Positions 1 to 9,559 of a DNA stretch of 64,000 bases are shown one piece after another (the first letter of the stretch is position 1; each line of letters opens with the position of its first letter). The position numbers and the translations under genes were made by a program. The DNA comes from UBA7378 sp049611805. GTDB taxonomy: Bacteria; Pseudomonadota; Alphaproteobacteria; RS24. Location: positions 1-64,000 of the forward strand of contig JBMZAX010000011.1 in NCBI GenBank assembly GCA_049611805.1, given 5' to 3'. Below the pieces are notes generated by a model, which was not told where the DNA came from, ran no database searches, and saw only the letters and a program-made list of their open reading frames with translations.

Positions 1-156
1 ATCCTTAATCAACTTAAGGCTGTGCAAAAGGCATTAGCCTCTGTAGAGGCAAACATATTGGAAACCCATATAGAAAATTGCGTTGCACAGGCTATTTCAA
101 GCCCCGACGACGCTCGGCAAAAAATAGCTGAATTAACCAAAATCATTAAAAGATAA
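1..156 (+). CDS. CsoR/RcnR-family metal- or aldehyde-sensing repressor, C-terminal fragment
   Basis: The frame is open from the first base to a TAA at 154-156 and encodes 51 residues; the 5' end lies outside the window. The peptide has the look of the last helices of the CsoR/RcnR/FrmR family (DUF156), small all-helical repressors that release DNA on binding Cu, Ni/Co or formaldehyde. The segment LNQLKAVQKAL followed by THIENCV carries a His and a Cys four residues apart, as in the second-helix ligands of CsoR. The other ligand is upstream of the window, so the inducer cannot be assigned. GC of bases 1-180 is about 38% (69/180, hand count), far below the genes to the right. Confidence 0.7.
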   Translation: MLNQLKAVQKALASVEANILETHIENCVAQAISSPDDARQKIAELTKIIKR

Positions 157-182
157 AATCAAACCTAAGCCATTGAAATGAT

Positions 183-259
<77 letters not shown>

Positions 260-321
260 TATAGGGGCGTTATAGCCAGTTCAGGGGTTTTTGGCTATCT
301 CTGTCTTGCCGGCGGCGGCGT

Positions 322-1272
322 TCACAGCGTGGAGGGGCCGGTGAGCTTCATGAAAACGGTTTCGAGGTCGGCCCCTTCGCTGGCGAGGTCGGCAATTTCG
401 ATACCGCTATTTTGCACCAGCGCCAACACTTCGCCGGCTCCTTGCTGGCCCGGATTATATTGCACGGCCAATTGCCCGTCATCGCGCAGCGCGCAGCGCA
501 GGCCGGCGATCACCGGTGCCGCTTCCAGTTGCGCGCCGGGGCGGATGATGAGGGTTTTATTGTCGATCTGCCGCAACAAATTGTCGGTCCTGTCGCAGGC
601 AACAACCGCGCCATTGTCGATAATGGCGATGGTGTCGCATAATTCTTCGGCCTCTTCGAGATAATGCGTGGTCAGCATGATGGTGACGCCCTGCCGGTTC
701 AAGTCGATGACATAATCCCATAGCTGGCGGCGCAACTCGATATCGACGCCCGCCGTCGGCTCGTCCAGAACCAGAACCGGCGGATTGTGCACCATCGCTT
801 TGGCGACCAGCAGGCGGCGGCGCATGCCGCCCGACAGCGTGCGCGCATAGGCTTGGGCCTTGTCGGCCAGCCCCATGGCCGACAGAATTTCCCCGGTGCG
901 CCGCTGTTTGCGCGGCACGCCGTAAAGCCCGGCCTGCAGCTCCATTATCTCGGCCGGTGTGAAAAACGGATCAATGCTCAGCTCTTGCGGCACAATGCCG
1001 ATCGAGGCGCGCGCCTGACGCGGATTGGCATCGATATCGAAACCCCAAATATTCGCACTGCCGCCTGATTTGATGACCAGCCCGGCGAGAATATTGATAA
1101 AGGTGGATTTGCCTGCTCCATTGGGCCCAAGCAGGCCGAAAATGGCACCGCGCGGAATGTCCAGATCAATGCCCTTCAGCGCCTGTTTTGCGGGCTGGTT
1201 GCCGCCGGCCTTATAGGTCTTTTGCAGATTGCGCGCCGACAGCGCGATGGGCGGTTGCTGGGGGTTGTCCAT
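322..1272 (-). CDS. ABC transporter ATP-binding protein (YadG-like, ABC-2 exporter type)
   Basis: A 316-residue nucleotide-binding subunit, with Walker A GPNGAGKS, signature LSGGMRRR, Walker B VLVLDEPTAGVD and the H-loop region TTHYLEEAEEL. The segment DEPTAGVDIELRR and the C-terminal layout recall E. coli YadG, the ATPase of an ABC-2 exporter of unknown substrate. I chose the ATG at 1272 because AGGAG lies 6 nt upstream on the minus strand; a longer reading frame from 1326 would run into the polA promoter region. No permease gene adjoins it: downstream is tRNA-Arg and upstream the divergent polA. Its membrane partner must be elsewhere or beyond the left edge. Confidence 0.9.
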   Translation of the reverse strand: MDNPQQPPIALSARNLQKTYKAGGNQPAKQALKGIDLDIPRGAIFGLLGPNGAGKSTFINILAGLVIKSGGSANIWGFDIDANPRQARASIGIVPQELSIDPFFTPAEIMELQAGLYGVPRKQRRTGEILSAMGLADKAQAYARTLSGGMRRRLLVAKAMVHNPPVLVLDEPTAGVDIELRRQLWDYVIDLNRQGVTIMLTTHYLEEAEELCDTIAIIDNGAVVACDRTDNLLRQIDNKTLIIRPGAQLEAAPVIAGLRCALRDDGQLAVQYNPGQQGAGEVLALVQNSGIEIADLASEGADLETVFMKLTGPSTL

Positions 1273-1417
1273 GAAAAACTCCTGCCTCACATGTAACATT
1301 GCGCGCGGCGTTGGGCAAACACCCACACCGGATGTTGGGGACGGAATGCGGCGGCGGGTTTTTTCGCCCGTTAACTCTGCTAAAATTTATCCCGACTCGG
1401 TTGATGAAGGATTTCCC

Positions 1418-4288
1418 ATGGCAGCGCGCGCAAAACTCGGTTCCGGCGATCATCTCTATCTGGTGGACGGCTCCGGCTATATTTTCCGCGCCTATCACGC
1501 CCTGCCGCCTTTGACGCGCAAATCCGACGGGCTGCCGGTCGGGGCGGTGTCGGGATTTTGCAATATGCTGGTCAAGCTGCTCGACGAAATGGACGGGGCC
1601 GAAACGCCGACCCATTTGGGCGTTATTTTCGATGCGTCGGGTCGCAGTTTCAGAAATGATATTTACGCCGATTATAAGGCCCACCGCCCGCCGGCACCGG
1701 AGGATCTGGTGCCGCAATTTCCCCTCGTGCGCGATGCGGTGCGCGCCTTCAACATTCCGGCGGTTGAGGAAGAGGGCTTTGAAGCCGATGATTTGATCGC
1801 AACCTATGCCGATGTGGCGGCCAAAGCCGGTGCGCGGGTGACGATTGTATCGTCGGACAAGGATTTGATGCAGCTTGTCGGCGGCACGGTCGACATGGTC
1901 GACACAATGAAAGACAAAAAGATCGATGTTGACGGCGTCGTGGAAAAATTCGGCGTCGGGCCGGAGCGCGTCATCGACGTGCAGGCGCTGGCGGGCGACA
2001 GTGTGGACAATGTGCCGGGCGTGCCGGGCATTGGCATTAAAACGGCGGCACAGCTGATCGACGAATATGGCGATCTGGACGCGCTCTTGGCGCGTGCCGA
2101 AGAGATCAAACAACCAAAGCGTCGCGAAAATCTCGTCAATTTTGCCGAACAGGCGCGCATCAGCCGCGAGCTTGTGACCTTGCGCCGCGATGCGCCCATG
2201 CCGGTTGCGCTCAAAGACATGGCGCGCGCCGCGCCGGTGGCGGAAAATCTGATGGGTTTTTTAAAGGCCATGGAGTTCAACACGCTGACGCGGCGTCTGG
2301 CCGAACGCTATGATATCGACGCCGATGCCTATGCGGCTTCCGAGGCGCTGGCTGCCAAGGCCGGTGCGGAAATCGGTGCGGAAGCCGGTTCAGAAAGAGT
2401 TGCAGAAGGCGGGATGCGCGCCCGCCCGCCCGCAGAGCTGCCGCCGCTCGATGTATCGGCCTATACATGCGTGACAAAGGCTGATGAGTTGCAGGACTGG
2501 GTGGCGCGCGCCTTGCGTAGCGGTGTTGTCGCCGTGGATACTGAAACCGACGGGCTGGACGCCATGCAGTGTCGGCTGGTCGGTATCTCGCTGGCCGTGG
2601 CGCCGGGCGAGGCGTGCTATGTGCCGCTGGCGCATGGGGCCGGAGACGGGCTGGATTTGGGTGCCGAAACGCCCGAACAGCTGGACGCGGAAACCGCGCT
2701 TGCCCTGCTGGCCCCGATGCTGGCCGATGCGTCGGTTTTGAAAGTTTTGCAAAACGCCAAATTCGACCTGCAAGTGCTGGGTCGCCGTGGTGTGTCGGTC
2801 GCACCGGTTGATGACACCATGCTGATTTCCTATGCGCTGGGGGCGGGTGCGCACAGTCATGGCATGGATGAATTGGCGCAACGGTTTTTGGACCACACGC
2901 CCATTTCGATCAAGGAATTTCTGGGGACGGGCAAAAACCAGATTACGTTCGACCGCGTGCCGGTCGATGAGGCGACCCGCTATGCGGCCGAAGATGCCGA
3001 TGTCACGCTGCGCCTGTGGCTGCATTTGAAGCCGCGGCTGGCGGCAGAAGGCGTGGCGGGTGTTTATGAAAGCACCGAGCGCCCGCTGGCGCAGGTCATC
3101 ACGGATATGGAGCGCGAGGGCGTGCTGGTTGACCGGGCGGTGCTGTCGCGCCTGTCGGGTGAATTTGCGCAGAAAATGGCCGCCATGGAAGATGAGATAT
3201 TCGAGCTGGCGGGCGAGAAATTCAACATTGCCAGCCCCAAACAGCTTGGCGATATTCTCTTTGACAAAATGGGCCTGTCGGGCGGCAAGAAAACCAAAAC
3301 CGGTGCCTGGGGCACCGGTGCCGATGTGCTGGAAGGGCTGGCCGAGGGGGGCAACACGCTGGCCGCCACTGTGCTGGACTGGCGCGGGCTGGCAAAACTC
3401 AAATCGACCTATACCGACGCGCTGCCGGATTTCATCAATCCGGATACGGGCCGCATTCACACCTCATATTCAATGGCCTCAACGACGACGGGCCGGCTGT
3501 CTTCATCCGACCCGAATTTGCAGAATATTCCGGTGCGCACCGAAGACGGGCGGCGCATTCGCACGGCGTTTGTCGCCGCGCCCGGCAATAAGCTGGTGAG
3601 TGCCGATTACAGCCAGATCGAGCTGCGCATATTGGCGCATATGGCGCAGATTGACAGCCTGCGCCAAGCCTTTGCCGACGGGCTCGACATTCATGCCATG
3701 ACCGCCTCGGAAATGTTTGCCGTGCCGCTTGATGATATGACGCCGGATGTGCGCCGCCGCGCAAAGGCGATTAATTTCGGCATTATTTACGGCATTTCCG
3801 CTTTCGGTCTGGCCAATCAGCTAAGCATTTCGCGCAGCGAGGCGGCGGCCTATATCGATGCGTATTTTGAGAAATTTCCGGGCATTCGCGACTATATGGA
3901 GGCCACGAAAACCGAGGCCCGCGCGCAAGGCTATGTATCCACCCTGTTTGGCCGCAAAGTGCATTTACGCGAAATCAGCGCCAAAATTCCGGCACGGCGC
4001 GCTTTTGCCGAGCGTGCCGCCATCAACGCGCCGATACAAGGCACGGCCGCCGATATTATCCGCCGCGCCATGATACGCCTGCCGGAAGCACTGACCGGGC
4101 TTTCGAGCGCGCGCATGCTGTTGCAGGTGCATGATGAATTGATTTTCGAAGTGGCCGAAAAAGAGGCCGATGCGTTGATTTCCAGCGTGGTTTCAGTAAT
4201 GGAAACCGCCTGCCAGCCACGGCTGACGCTCTCCGTGCCGCTGGTGGTCGATGCCTGCGCCGCAGATAATTGGGATGAGGCCCATTAG
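1418..4288 (+). CDS. polA: DNA polymerase I
   Basis: A 956-residue, three-domain Pol I used in repair and Okazaki-fragment processing. The N-terminal 5' nuclease starts LYLVDGSGYIFRAYHALPP and includes SSDKDLMQL. The 3'-5' proofreading domain looks intact: Exo I VDTETDGL near residue 373, Exo II NAKFDLQVL, Exo III YAAEDADVTL. The polymerase domain has motif A ADYSQIELR (about 728), motif B RRRAKAINFGIIYG (about 780) and motif C VHDE (about 903). The ATG at 1418 has AAGG 7 nt upstream and gives the normal family N-terminus; upstream in-frame starts overlap the divergent ABC gene. The stop codon lies inside a 15-nt palindrome at 4284-4298. Confidence 0.97.
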   Translation: MAARAKLGSGDHLYLVDGSGYIFRAYHALPPLTRKSDGLPVGAVSGFCNMLVKLLDEMDGAETPTHLGVIFDASGRSFRNDIYADYKAHRPPAPEDLVPQFPLVRDAVRAFNIPAVEEEGFEADDLIATYADVAAKAGARVTIVSSDKDLMQLVGGTVDMVDTMKDKKIDVDGVVEKFGVGPERVIDVQALAGDSVDNVPGVPGIGIKTAAQLIDEYGDLDALLARAEEIKQPKRRENLVNFAEQARISRELVTLRRDAPMPVALKDMARAAPVAENLMGFLKAMEFNTLTRRLAERYDIDADAYAASEALAAKAGAEIGAEAGSERVAEGGMRARPPAELPPLDVSAYTCVTKADELQDWVARALRSGVVAVDTETDGLDAMQCRLVGISLAVAPGEACYVPLAHGAGDGLDLGAETPEQLDAETALALLAPMLADASVLKVLQNAKFDLQVLGRRGVSVAPVDDTMLISYALGAGAHSHGMDELAQRFLDHTPISIKEFLGTGKNQITFDRVPVDEATRYAAEDADVTLRLWLHLKPRLAAEGVAGVYESTERPLAQVITDMEREGVLVDRAVLSRLSGEFAQKMAAMEDEIFELAGEKFNIASPKQLGDILFDKMGLSGGKKTKTGAWGTGADVLEGLAEGGNTLAATVLDWRGLAKLKSTYTDALPDFINPDTGRIHTSYSMASTTTGRLSSSDPNLQNIPVRTEDGRRIRTAFVAAPGNKLVSADYSQIELRILAHMAQIDSLRQAFADGLDIHAMTASEMFAVPLDDMTPDVRRRAKAINFGIIYGISAFGLANQLSISRSEAAAYIDAYFEKFPGIRDYMEATKTEARAQGYVSTLFGRKVHLREISAKIPARRAFAERAAINAPIQGTAADIIRRAMIRLPEALTGLSSARMLLQVHDELIFEVAEKEADALISSVVSVMETACQPRLTLSVPLVVDACAADNWDEAH

Positions 4289-4316
4289 TATTACTAATTA
4301 ATATCCAATATGGATA
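4284..4316. terminator. AT-rich palindromes between convergent polA and pckA
   Basis: Two adjacent perfect palindromes fill the space between the converging genes: ATTAGTA-T-TACTAAT at 4284-4298, which includes the polA stop, and TATCCA-ATA-TGGATA at 4302-4316. They are too AT-rich and lack a clear T-run for a textbook intrinsic terminator, but the position fits a bidirectional 3'-end element. The role is inference only. Confidence 0.3.
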
Positions 4317-4356
4317 AATTAGGCGATTATGTTCTCAAGAATTATTAAAAATAATA

Positions 4357-5958
4357 CTATTCAGCGGCCAAAGCAGCGGCACGAACATTATCATCGACAT
4401 GATCGATGAATTTGGCGAAATTCTCGACAAACATGGCGACAAGCTTGGCGGCTTGCGCGTCATAAGCGTCCTTATCGGCCCACGTGTCGCGCGGGTTCAA
4501 AATGGACCCGTCAACGCCGGGCACTGATACGGGCACTTCAAAGCCGAAATTCTCATCCGTGCGGAAATCCACCGCGTTCAGGCTGCCATCCAGTGCGGCA
4601 GACAAAAGCGCGCGGGTTTCGCGGATTGGCATGCGATTGCCAATGCCATAGGCCCCGCCCGTCCAGCCGGTATTGACCAGCCAGCAGCTTGCGCTGTGTT
4701 CGGCAATGAGATCGCGCAGAAGATTGCCATATTCCGACGGGTGGCGCGGCATGAACGGCGCGCCAAAGCAGGTCGAGAAAGTGGCTTCCGGCTCGGTGAC
4801 ACCTTTTTCGGTGCCCGCGACTTTCGCCGTATAGCCGGAAAGGAAATGATACATGGCCTGGCTGGGCGTCAGCCGCGAAATGGGCGGCAACACGCCAAAC
4901 GCATCCGCCGTCAGCATGATGATATTGCTGGGATGTCCGGCACGGCCCGTGTCGGAGGCATTCGGGATAAATGACAGCGGATAGGCACCGCGCGAATTTT
5001 CCGCCAGCGAATTGTCGAAAAAGTCCAGTTCGCGGGTTTTCGGGTCCATAACCACATTTTCAAGCACCGTGCCGAAGCGTTGCGTGGTGGCATAAATTTC
5101 GGGCTCGGCCTCGGCCGACAGATTGATCATTTTGGCATAGCATCCGCCTTCGAAATTGAAGACGCCGTTTTCCGACCAGCCATGCTCGTCATCGCCGACC
5201 AGAATGCGGTTCGGGTCGGCTGACAAGGTTGTTTTGCCCGTGCCGCTCAAACCAAAAAAGACGGCCGCATCGCCGTCTTTACTCACATTCACGGAACAGT
5301 GCATCGGCATGACGCGCTTGGCCGGCAAGGTGAAGTTCAACATGGAGAAGACCGATTTTTTCGTTTCCCCGGCGTAGGATGTGCCGGCAATCAGCACCAT
5401 TTTGCGCTCGAAATTAACCGCAATGACCGTCTCGGTGCGGCTGCCATGGCGGTCGGGATCGGCTTTGAAGCTGGGGAAATTCATAATCACGAATTCCGGG
5501 TCAAACATGTCCAGTTCTTCCGGCACCGGCTCAATCAACAGATTTTGAATGAACAGCGAATGCCAGGCCAGCTCGGTGACGACACGCGTTGCCAAACGGT
5601 GTGTGGGGTCGGCACCGCCGAACAGGTCCTGCACCAGCAATTCCTTGCCCTCGGCATGGGCCAGCATGTCTTCCAATAGGGCGTCAAAATGCGCCGGTGT
5701 CATGGATTTATTATTGTCCCACCACACGCAATCTTCGGTAAACGCGTCGCGCACGATAAATTTGTCCTGCGCCGAGCGGCCCGTATGCTGGCCGGTTTTG
5801 ACCAGAAGCGGCCCGTTGCCGGCTATTTCGCCTTCGCCGCGCGCCAGTGCCATTTCGTAAATTTCGGCAGGGCGCAAATTCCAGTGGACAGCTTTGGCTT
5901 TGCCAAGCCCTTGCCCGTCGATTCCATTTTTACTGATATGAAAGCCGCTCTGTTCCAT
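4357..5958 (-). CDS. pckA: phosphoenolpyruvate carboxykinase (ATP)
   Basis: A 533-residue ATP-dependent PEPCK that converts oxaloacetate to PEP, the entry to gluconeogenesis. It has the kinase loop GLSGTGKTTLSADPNR near residue 240, the following VGDDEHGW segment and the C-terminal NTGWTGGAYGIGNRM. A GTG one codon earlier (5961) lies 6 nt from AGGAG and the chosen ATG lies 9 nt from it, so either could be used. It is divergent from chvI-chvG across about 190 bp, an arrangement common in alphaproteobacteria and consistent with envelope or acid signalling touching central carbon flow. Confidence 0.97.
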   Translation of the reverse strand: MEQSGFHISKNGIDGQGLGKAKAVHWNLRPAEIYEMALARGEGEIAGNGPLLVKTGQHTGRSAQDKFIVRDAFTEDCVWWDNNKSMTPAHFDALLEDMLAHAEGKELLVQDLFGGADPTHRLATRVVTELAWHSLFIQNLLIEPVPEELDMFDPEFVIMNFPSFKADPDRHGSRTETVIAVNFERKMVLIAGTSYAGETKKSVFSMLNFTLPAKRVMPMHCSVNVSKDGDAAVFFGLSGTGKTTLSADPNRILVGDDEHGWSENGVFNFEGGCYAKMINLSAEAEPEIYATTQRFGTVLENVVMDPKTRELDFFDNSLAENSRGAYPLSFIPNASDTGRAGHPSNIIMLTADAFGVLPPISRLTPSQAMYHFLSGYTAKVAGTEKGVTEPEATFSTCFGAPFMPRHPSEYGNLLRDLIAEHSASCWLVNTGWTGGAYGIGNRMPIRETRALLSAALDGSLNAVDFRTDENFGFEVPVSVPGVDGSILNPRDTWADKDAYDAQAAKLVAMFVENFAKFIDHVDDNVRAAALAAE

Positions 5959-5997
5959 CACGGATTGCTCCTTTTGCCGTCAATATCCCTCGCTACA

Positions 5998-6027
5998 GAT
6001 GCGCGACTATATTAACAATGACGCATC
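5998..6027. promoter_or_regulatory. Inverted repeat in the pckA-chvI divergent region
   Basis: GATGCG at 5998-6003 and its exact reverse complement CGCATC at 6022-6027 are separated by 18 nt, so the half-site centres lie about two helical turns apart. It is 40 nt from the pckA start and about 120 nt from the chvI start. It could be an operator, but 6-bp arms can arise by chance and I cannot assign a regulator. Confidence 0.25.
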
Positions 6028-6149
6028 AGTGCAAGCAGACTGCCACACGATAAACACATTTCATGTTAATGTTGTGGAGCGCTTGAAACAGCCTGTGGAT
6101 CAGGTGTGTGAAACGCGCTGTGGGGCTTGAAAAACGGGATTGAAATTTA

Positions 6150-6845
6150 ATGGCCGAGATTGTTCTGGTCGATGATGACGCCAATATTCTGGCCTCGGTG
6201 CGTATCGCTCTGGAGGCTGATGGCTTCCGTGTGCGCAGCTATACGGACGGACACTCGGCATTGGCCGCGCTCGAAGCCCAGCCCGCCGATATTGGCGTGT
6301 TCGACATTAAAATGCCACGCATGGACGGGCTGGAACTGCTGCGAAAATTGCGCCAAACCAGCACAATGCCTGTGGTTTTTCTCACCTCCAAGGATGACGA
6401 GATCGACGAAGTGTTCGGTCTGAAAATGGGCGCCGACGACTATATCACCAAGCCGTTTTCGCAACGGCTTTTGATCGAGCGCATCCGTGCCGTGCTTCGG
6501 CGCAGCGCGGCGCGCACCGAAGCGCCGGCGGCGACATCAAAATCCGCCATCAGTCAGGGGCATTTGCATCTCGACCATGAACGCCATGATTGCCTGTGGA
6601 AAAACCGGCCGGTCAATCTGACCGTCACCGAGTTTTTGATCATTGACGCGCTGGCCCAGCGACCGGGTGTGGTAAAAAGCCGCGACTCGCTGATGGATGC
6701 GGCCTATGATGATCAGGTCTATGTCGATGACCGCACGATTGACAGTCATATTAAACGTCTGCGCCGCAAATTCCGCGCCGTCGATGGCTCTTTTGACGCC
6801 ATCGAAACGCTTTATGGTGTCGGCTACAGGTATAAAGCGTCATGA
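6150..6845 (+). CDS. chvI: Two-component response regulator ChvI (OmpR/PhoB family)
   Basis: 231 residues. The receiver domain begins IVLVDDD, has the phospho-accepting Asp52 in VFDIKMPRMDG, and the conserved Lys in ADDYITKPF. A winged-helix DNA-binding domain follows, ending TLYGVGYRYKAS. With ChvG directly downstream (ATGA overlap at 6842-6845) and pckA divergent, this is the ChvG/ChvI pair that governs envelope and acid-stress programmes in many alphaproteobacteria. The Shine-Dalgarno is weak (GGGA 10 nt upstream), but the start matches the receiver-domain N-terminus. Confidence 0.93.
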   Translation: MAEIVLVDDDANILASVRIALEADGFRVRSYTDGHSALAALEAQPADIGVFDIKMPRMDGLELLRKLRQTSTMPVVFLTSKDDEIDEVFGLKMGADDYITKPFSQRLLIERIRAVLRRSAARTEAPAATSKSAISQGHLHLDHERHDCLWKNRPVNLTVTEFLIIDALAQRPGVVKSRDSLMDAAYDDQVYVDDRTIDSHIKRLRRKFRAVDGSFDAIETLYGVGYRYKAS

Positions 6846-8518
6846 CACCGCCACGAAAGCGTGAGGGCACACAGCGCCGCCGCCGATTGCTGGCGCGCCT
6901 CATCGGTCTCAATATGTTGGGGCTTATTATTCTCGCAGGCGGTTTTCTGGTCTTGTCGGAATCGCGGCAATTTCTCACCAATGCCTATAAGCAAAGTCTG
7001 GAATCCCAGGCGCGCATTGTTGCCGGTGCGCTGAGCCAAACCGTTATCAACCGCAATTTCCAGTTTTTTGACCCGTCACTGTTCGGGCCGATGATTGGCG
7101 GGCGCGACGGCCCCGATTGGGAGATTCGCGAGGCCACGAAAATCATGCGCCAGGTTGCATCCGTTACCAATGCGCGCATTCGCCTTTACGGGCGCGACGG
7201 AGCGCTGGTGCTGGACAGCGCCCATATGGACCGCTCCATAAATGTCATATCGCGCGCGCTGCCGCCGCTGCCCGGAACCTCCGTACGCGAGGATTGGCCG
7301 CGGCGCATTGCGTCTGCGGTGCGCGGTGTTTTTCGGCGTGAAAAACCCGTGCTGACGGAGGTGAGCGCGGCGGAAGGGTATAATCTGCCCGAAGTGGTGT
7401 CGGCCATAAAAGGGCGCGCGGCCAGTCTGCAAAGACAGAATCAGGATGGCGCGGATATTCTGACGGTGGCCGTGCCGGTGCAGGGCTATCGCGCGATTAT
7501 CGGCGCGCTGATGGTGTCGACACGACCGGGCGAGATCGATGCGATTATTCAGGCCGAACGCCGCGTGGTCATTGAACTGGCGCTCATTGCGCTTTTGGTC
7601 AGCCTGATGACCTCGCTCCTGCTGGCCAGCACGATTACCGAGCCGGTGCGCAAGCTGGCCCGTGCCATGCGCGTGTTCAACCGCGCCTCGCCCACCCTGC
7701 CGGGGCTTGAGACCATTCCCGACCTGTCGCGGCGCGGCGATGAAATCGGCGATCTGTCGGTGGCTTTGCGCGAAATGACCGAACAATTGCTGGAGCGCAT
7801 CAACACAATCGACCGTTTCGCGGCCGATGTTGCCCATGAGTTGAAAAATCCGCTGACCTCGTTGCACAGCGCCGTACAATCGCTCGAAACGGCGACCAGC
7901 CCCGAACAGCAAAGCGAGATGAAACGCATTATCCAAAATGATGTGCAACGCCTCAATCGCCTGATTTCCGACATATCCAACGCCACGCGGCTGGATGCCG
8001 AGTTAAACCGCGGCGAATCCGCCCCGTTTGACTTGGCTCCGCTTGCCAATGAAATTGGTGCGGCACTGGCACCCGGCATTGGCGAGGCAAACAATATCAC
8101 ACTGATCACCAGCGCCGACCGGCCCGCCCCCGTCATTGCCCAAAAGCCGCGCATTGCCCAGATTATCGACAATCTGGTTTCCAATGCGGTGTCTTTCACC
8201 CAAAGCGGCGGAAAGGTTTATCTCCGCGTGCTGGTGGGGGACGATGCCGTCAGACTGATTGTGGCCGATGAAGGCCCCGGCATTGACCCGGAAATGACCG
8301 AACGCATTTTCGAACGCTTTTACAGCGACCGTTCGCGCGCACCGACCACGCCGACCGCGCAAGACCTGCCGGCCAGCGGGCATTCGGGGCTGGGCTTGAG
8401 CATTTCGCGCCAGATTGCCCGCGCGCATGGCGGCGATTTGGTGGCCAACAACCGGCCGGATGGGGTCGGTGCCTTTTTCACGCTTGTTTTGCCGCGCGAC
8501 AAAAGCCCAAACTCATGA
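6842..8518 (+). CDS. chvG: Sensor histidine kinase ChvG
   Basis: A 558-residue membrane histidine kinase. A first transmembrane helix (about 20-42), a periplasmic sensor of roughly 200 residues, a second helix near 240-262 and a HAMP linker precede the kinase. The H-box VAHELKNPLTSLHSAV has the phosphorylated His at about 332. The N-box IIDNLVSNAVSF, the G1 box VADEGPGIDPE, and the GLGLSISRQIARAHGG segment are present. It overlaps chvI by 4 nt and hprK by 4 nt, so the three are probably translationally coupled. Confidence 0.93.
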   Translation: MTPPRKREGTQRRRRLLARLIGLNMLGLIILAGGFLVLSESRQFLTNAYKQSLESQARIVAGALSQTVINRNFQFFDPSLFGPMIGGRDGPDWEIREATKIMRQVASVTNARIRLYGRDGALVLDSAHMDRSINVISRALPPLPGTSVREDWPRRIASAVRGVFRREKPVLTEVSAAEGYNLPEVVSAIKGRAASLQRQNQDGADILTVAVPVQGYRAIIGALMVSTRPGEIDAIIQAERRVVIELALIALLVSLMTSLLLASTITEPVRKLARAMRVFNRASPTLPGLETIPDLSRRGDEIGDLSVALREMTEQLLERINTIDRFAADVAHELKNPLTSLHSAVQSLETATSPEQQSEMKRIIQNDVQRLNRLISDISNATRLDAELNRGESAPFDLAPLANEIGAALAPGIGEANNITLITSADRPAPVIAQKPRIAQIIDNLVSNAVSFTQSGGKVYLRVLVGDDAVRLIVADEGPGIDPEMTERIFERFYSDRSRAPTTPTAQDLPASGHSGLGLSISRQIARAHGGDLVANNRPDGVGAFFTLVLPRDKSPNS

Positions 8519-9033
8519 CACGCGCGCAAGACACCAAGGCCGGGCAACCCGAAACCAAACCGGAAAAAAAACCGGAGAAAAAATCGGCGACCGTTCACGC
8601 CACGGCCATTTCATTGCCGGCCGGCGGGGTGTTGCTCACCGGCCCGTCCGGGGCCGGCAAATCAAGCCTTGCCTATCGTTTGATTGCGCGCCATGCCGCG
8701 CGCCTTGTGGCAGATGACCGCGTGCGTCTGGTGGCGCATGAAAACGCGCTTTATGCCGAGCCGCCCGCGCGCCTTGCAGGTCTCATGGAAGTGCGCGGCA
8801 TCGGAATTTTGCGGATGGATTATCTGGCGCGCGCGCAGCTTGACCTTGCCGTCGATCTGGTAGCGGCAGACGCCGTGCCGCGCATTGCCGAACCGCATTA
8901 TCTGGAAAGCACGGGCCGCCATTTGCCACTCATCCGCCTGCATGCGTTTGACAGCGACATTCACGCCAAAATCGATTTGGCGCTCACCCATATCGCCGCC
9001 GGCGGGTTTCGCGAAGACGGCATATATGGCTAG
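8515..9033 (+). CDS. hprK: HPr kinase/phosphorylase, short alphaproteobacterial form
   Basis: 172 residues, about half the length of Gram-positive HprK: the N-terminal domain is missing and only the kinase core remains. Walker A is GPSGAGKSS and the HprK signature reads MEVRGIGILRM. This enzyme phosphorylates HPr on Ser46; the HPr encoded at 9560-9826 has both that Ser and His15. The first 30 or so residues are a Lys/Pro/Glu-rich tail. It overlaps chvG by ATGA and stands in the usual alphaproteobacterial chvI-chvG-hprK-EIIA-HPr order, where the PTS proteins act as a signalling device rather than in sugar uptake. Confidence 0.93.
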   Translation: MTRAQDTKAGQPETKPEKKPEKKSATVHATAISLPAGGVLLTGPSGAGKSSLAYRLIARHAARLVADDRVRLVAHENALYAEPPARLAGLMEVRGIGILRMDYLARAQLDLAVDLVAADAVPRIAEPHYLESTGRHLPLIRLHAFDSDIHAKIDLALTHIAAGGFREDGIYG

Positions 9034-9144
9034 GCGGCATGTGCGCGATAAGGCTTGTCACGGGCCCAAGCAAACGGCACATTGAAAATGAAACATTGAG
9101 GGTGCATTTTGTTCCTATTGGGCATTAAACGGGGAATGACATAA

Positions 9145-9552
9145 ATGATAGGCATGGTTTTGGTCACACATGGGGCGCTGGCAGAAGAATTTCGCGCCGC
9201 GCTCGAACATGTTGTCGGGGCGCAGGAAAACCTCGCCACCATCTGCATCGGGCCCGATGATGATATGGAAAAGCGCCGCGAAGATATTGTTGATGCCATT
9301 GTGAGGGTCGATACGGGCGACGGCGTTGCCCTGCTCACCGACATGTTTGGCGGCACACCGTCCAACCTCGCCATTTCACTGCTCGAAAAGGACAAGGTCG
9401 AAGTCGTGGCCGGCATCAATTTGCCGATGCTGATTAAGCTGGCCAGCATTCGTGACAGCGAACCGCTCAATGTGGCGGTGCTGGAAGCCAGAGACGCGGC
9501 GCGCAAATATATCTCCGTCGCCAGCGAAGTTCTTGCCGGCAGCCAAGAGTAG
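9145..9552 (+). CDS. PTS EIIA component, mannose-family (PtsM/ManX-like)
   Basis: A 135-residue cytoplasmic EIIA of the mannose superfamily. The expected phospho-His is His9 in VLVTHGALA, and the LTDMFGGTPSNLA loop is typical of the family. No EIIB, EIIC or EIID gene lies nearby, so it is probably a regulatory acceptor in a partial PTS with HPr (next gene, 7 nt downstream) and HprK. Enzyme I is not in the window. Confidence 0.92.
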   Translation: MIGMVLVTHGALAEEFRAALEHVVGAQENLATICIGPDDDMEKRREDIVDAIVRVDTGDGVALLTDMFGGTPSNLAISLLEKDKVEVVAGINLPMLIKLASIRDSEPLNVAVLEARDAARKYISVASEVLAGSQE

Positions 9553-9559
9553 AAACCCC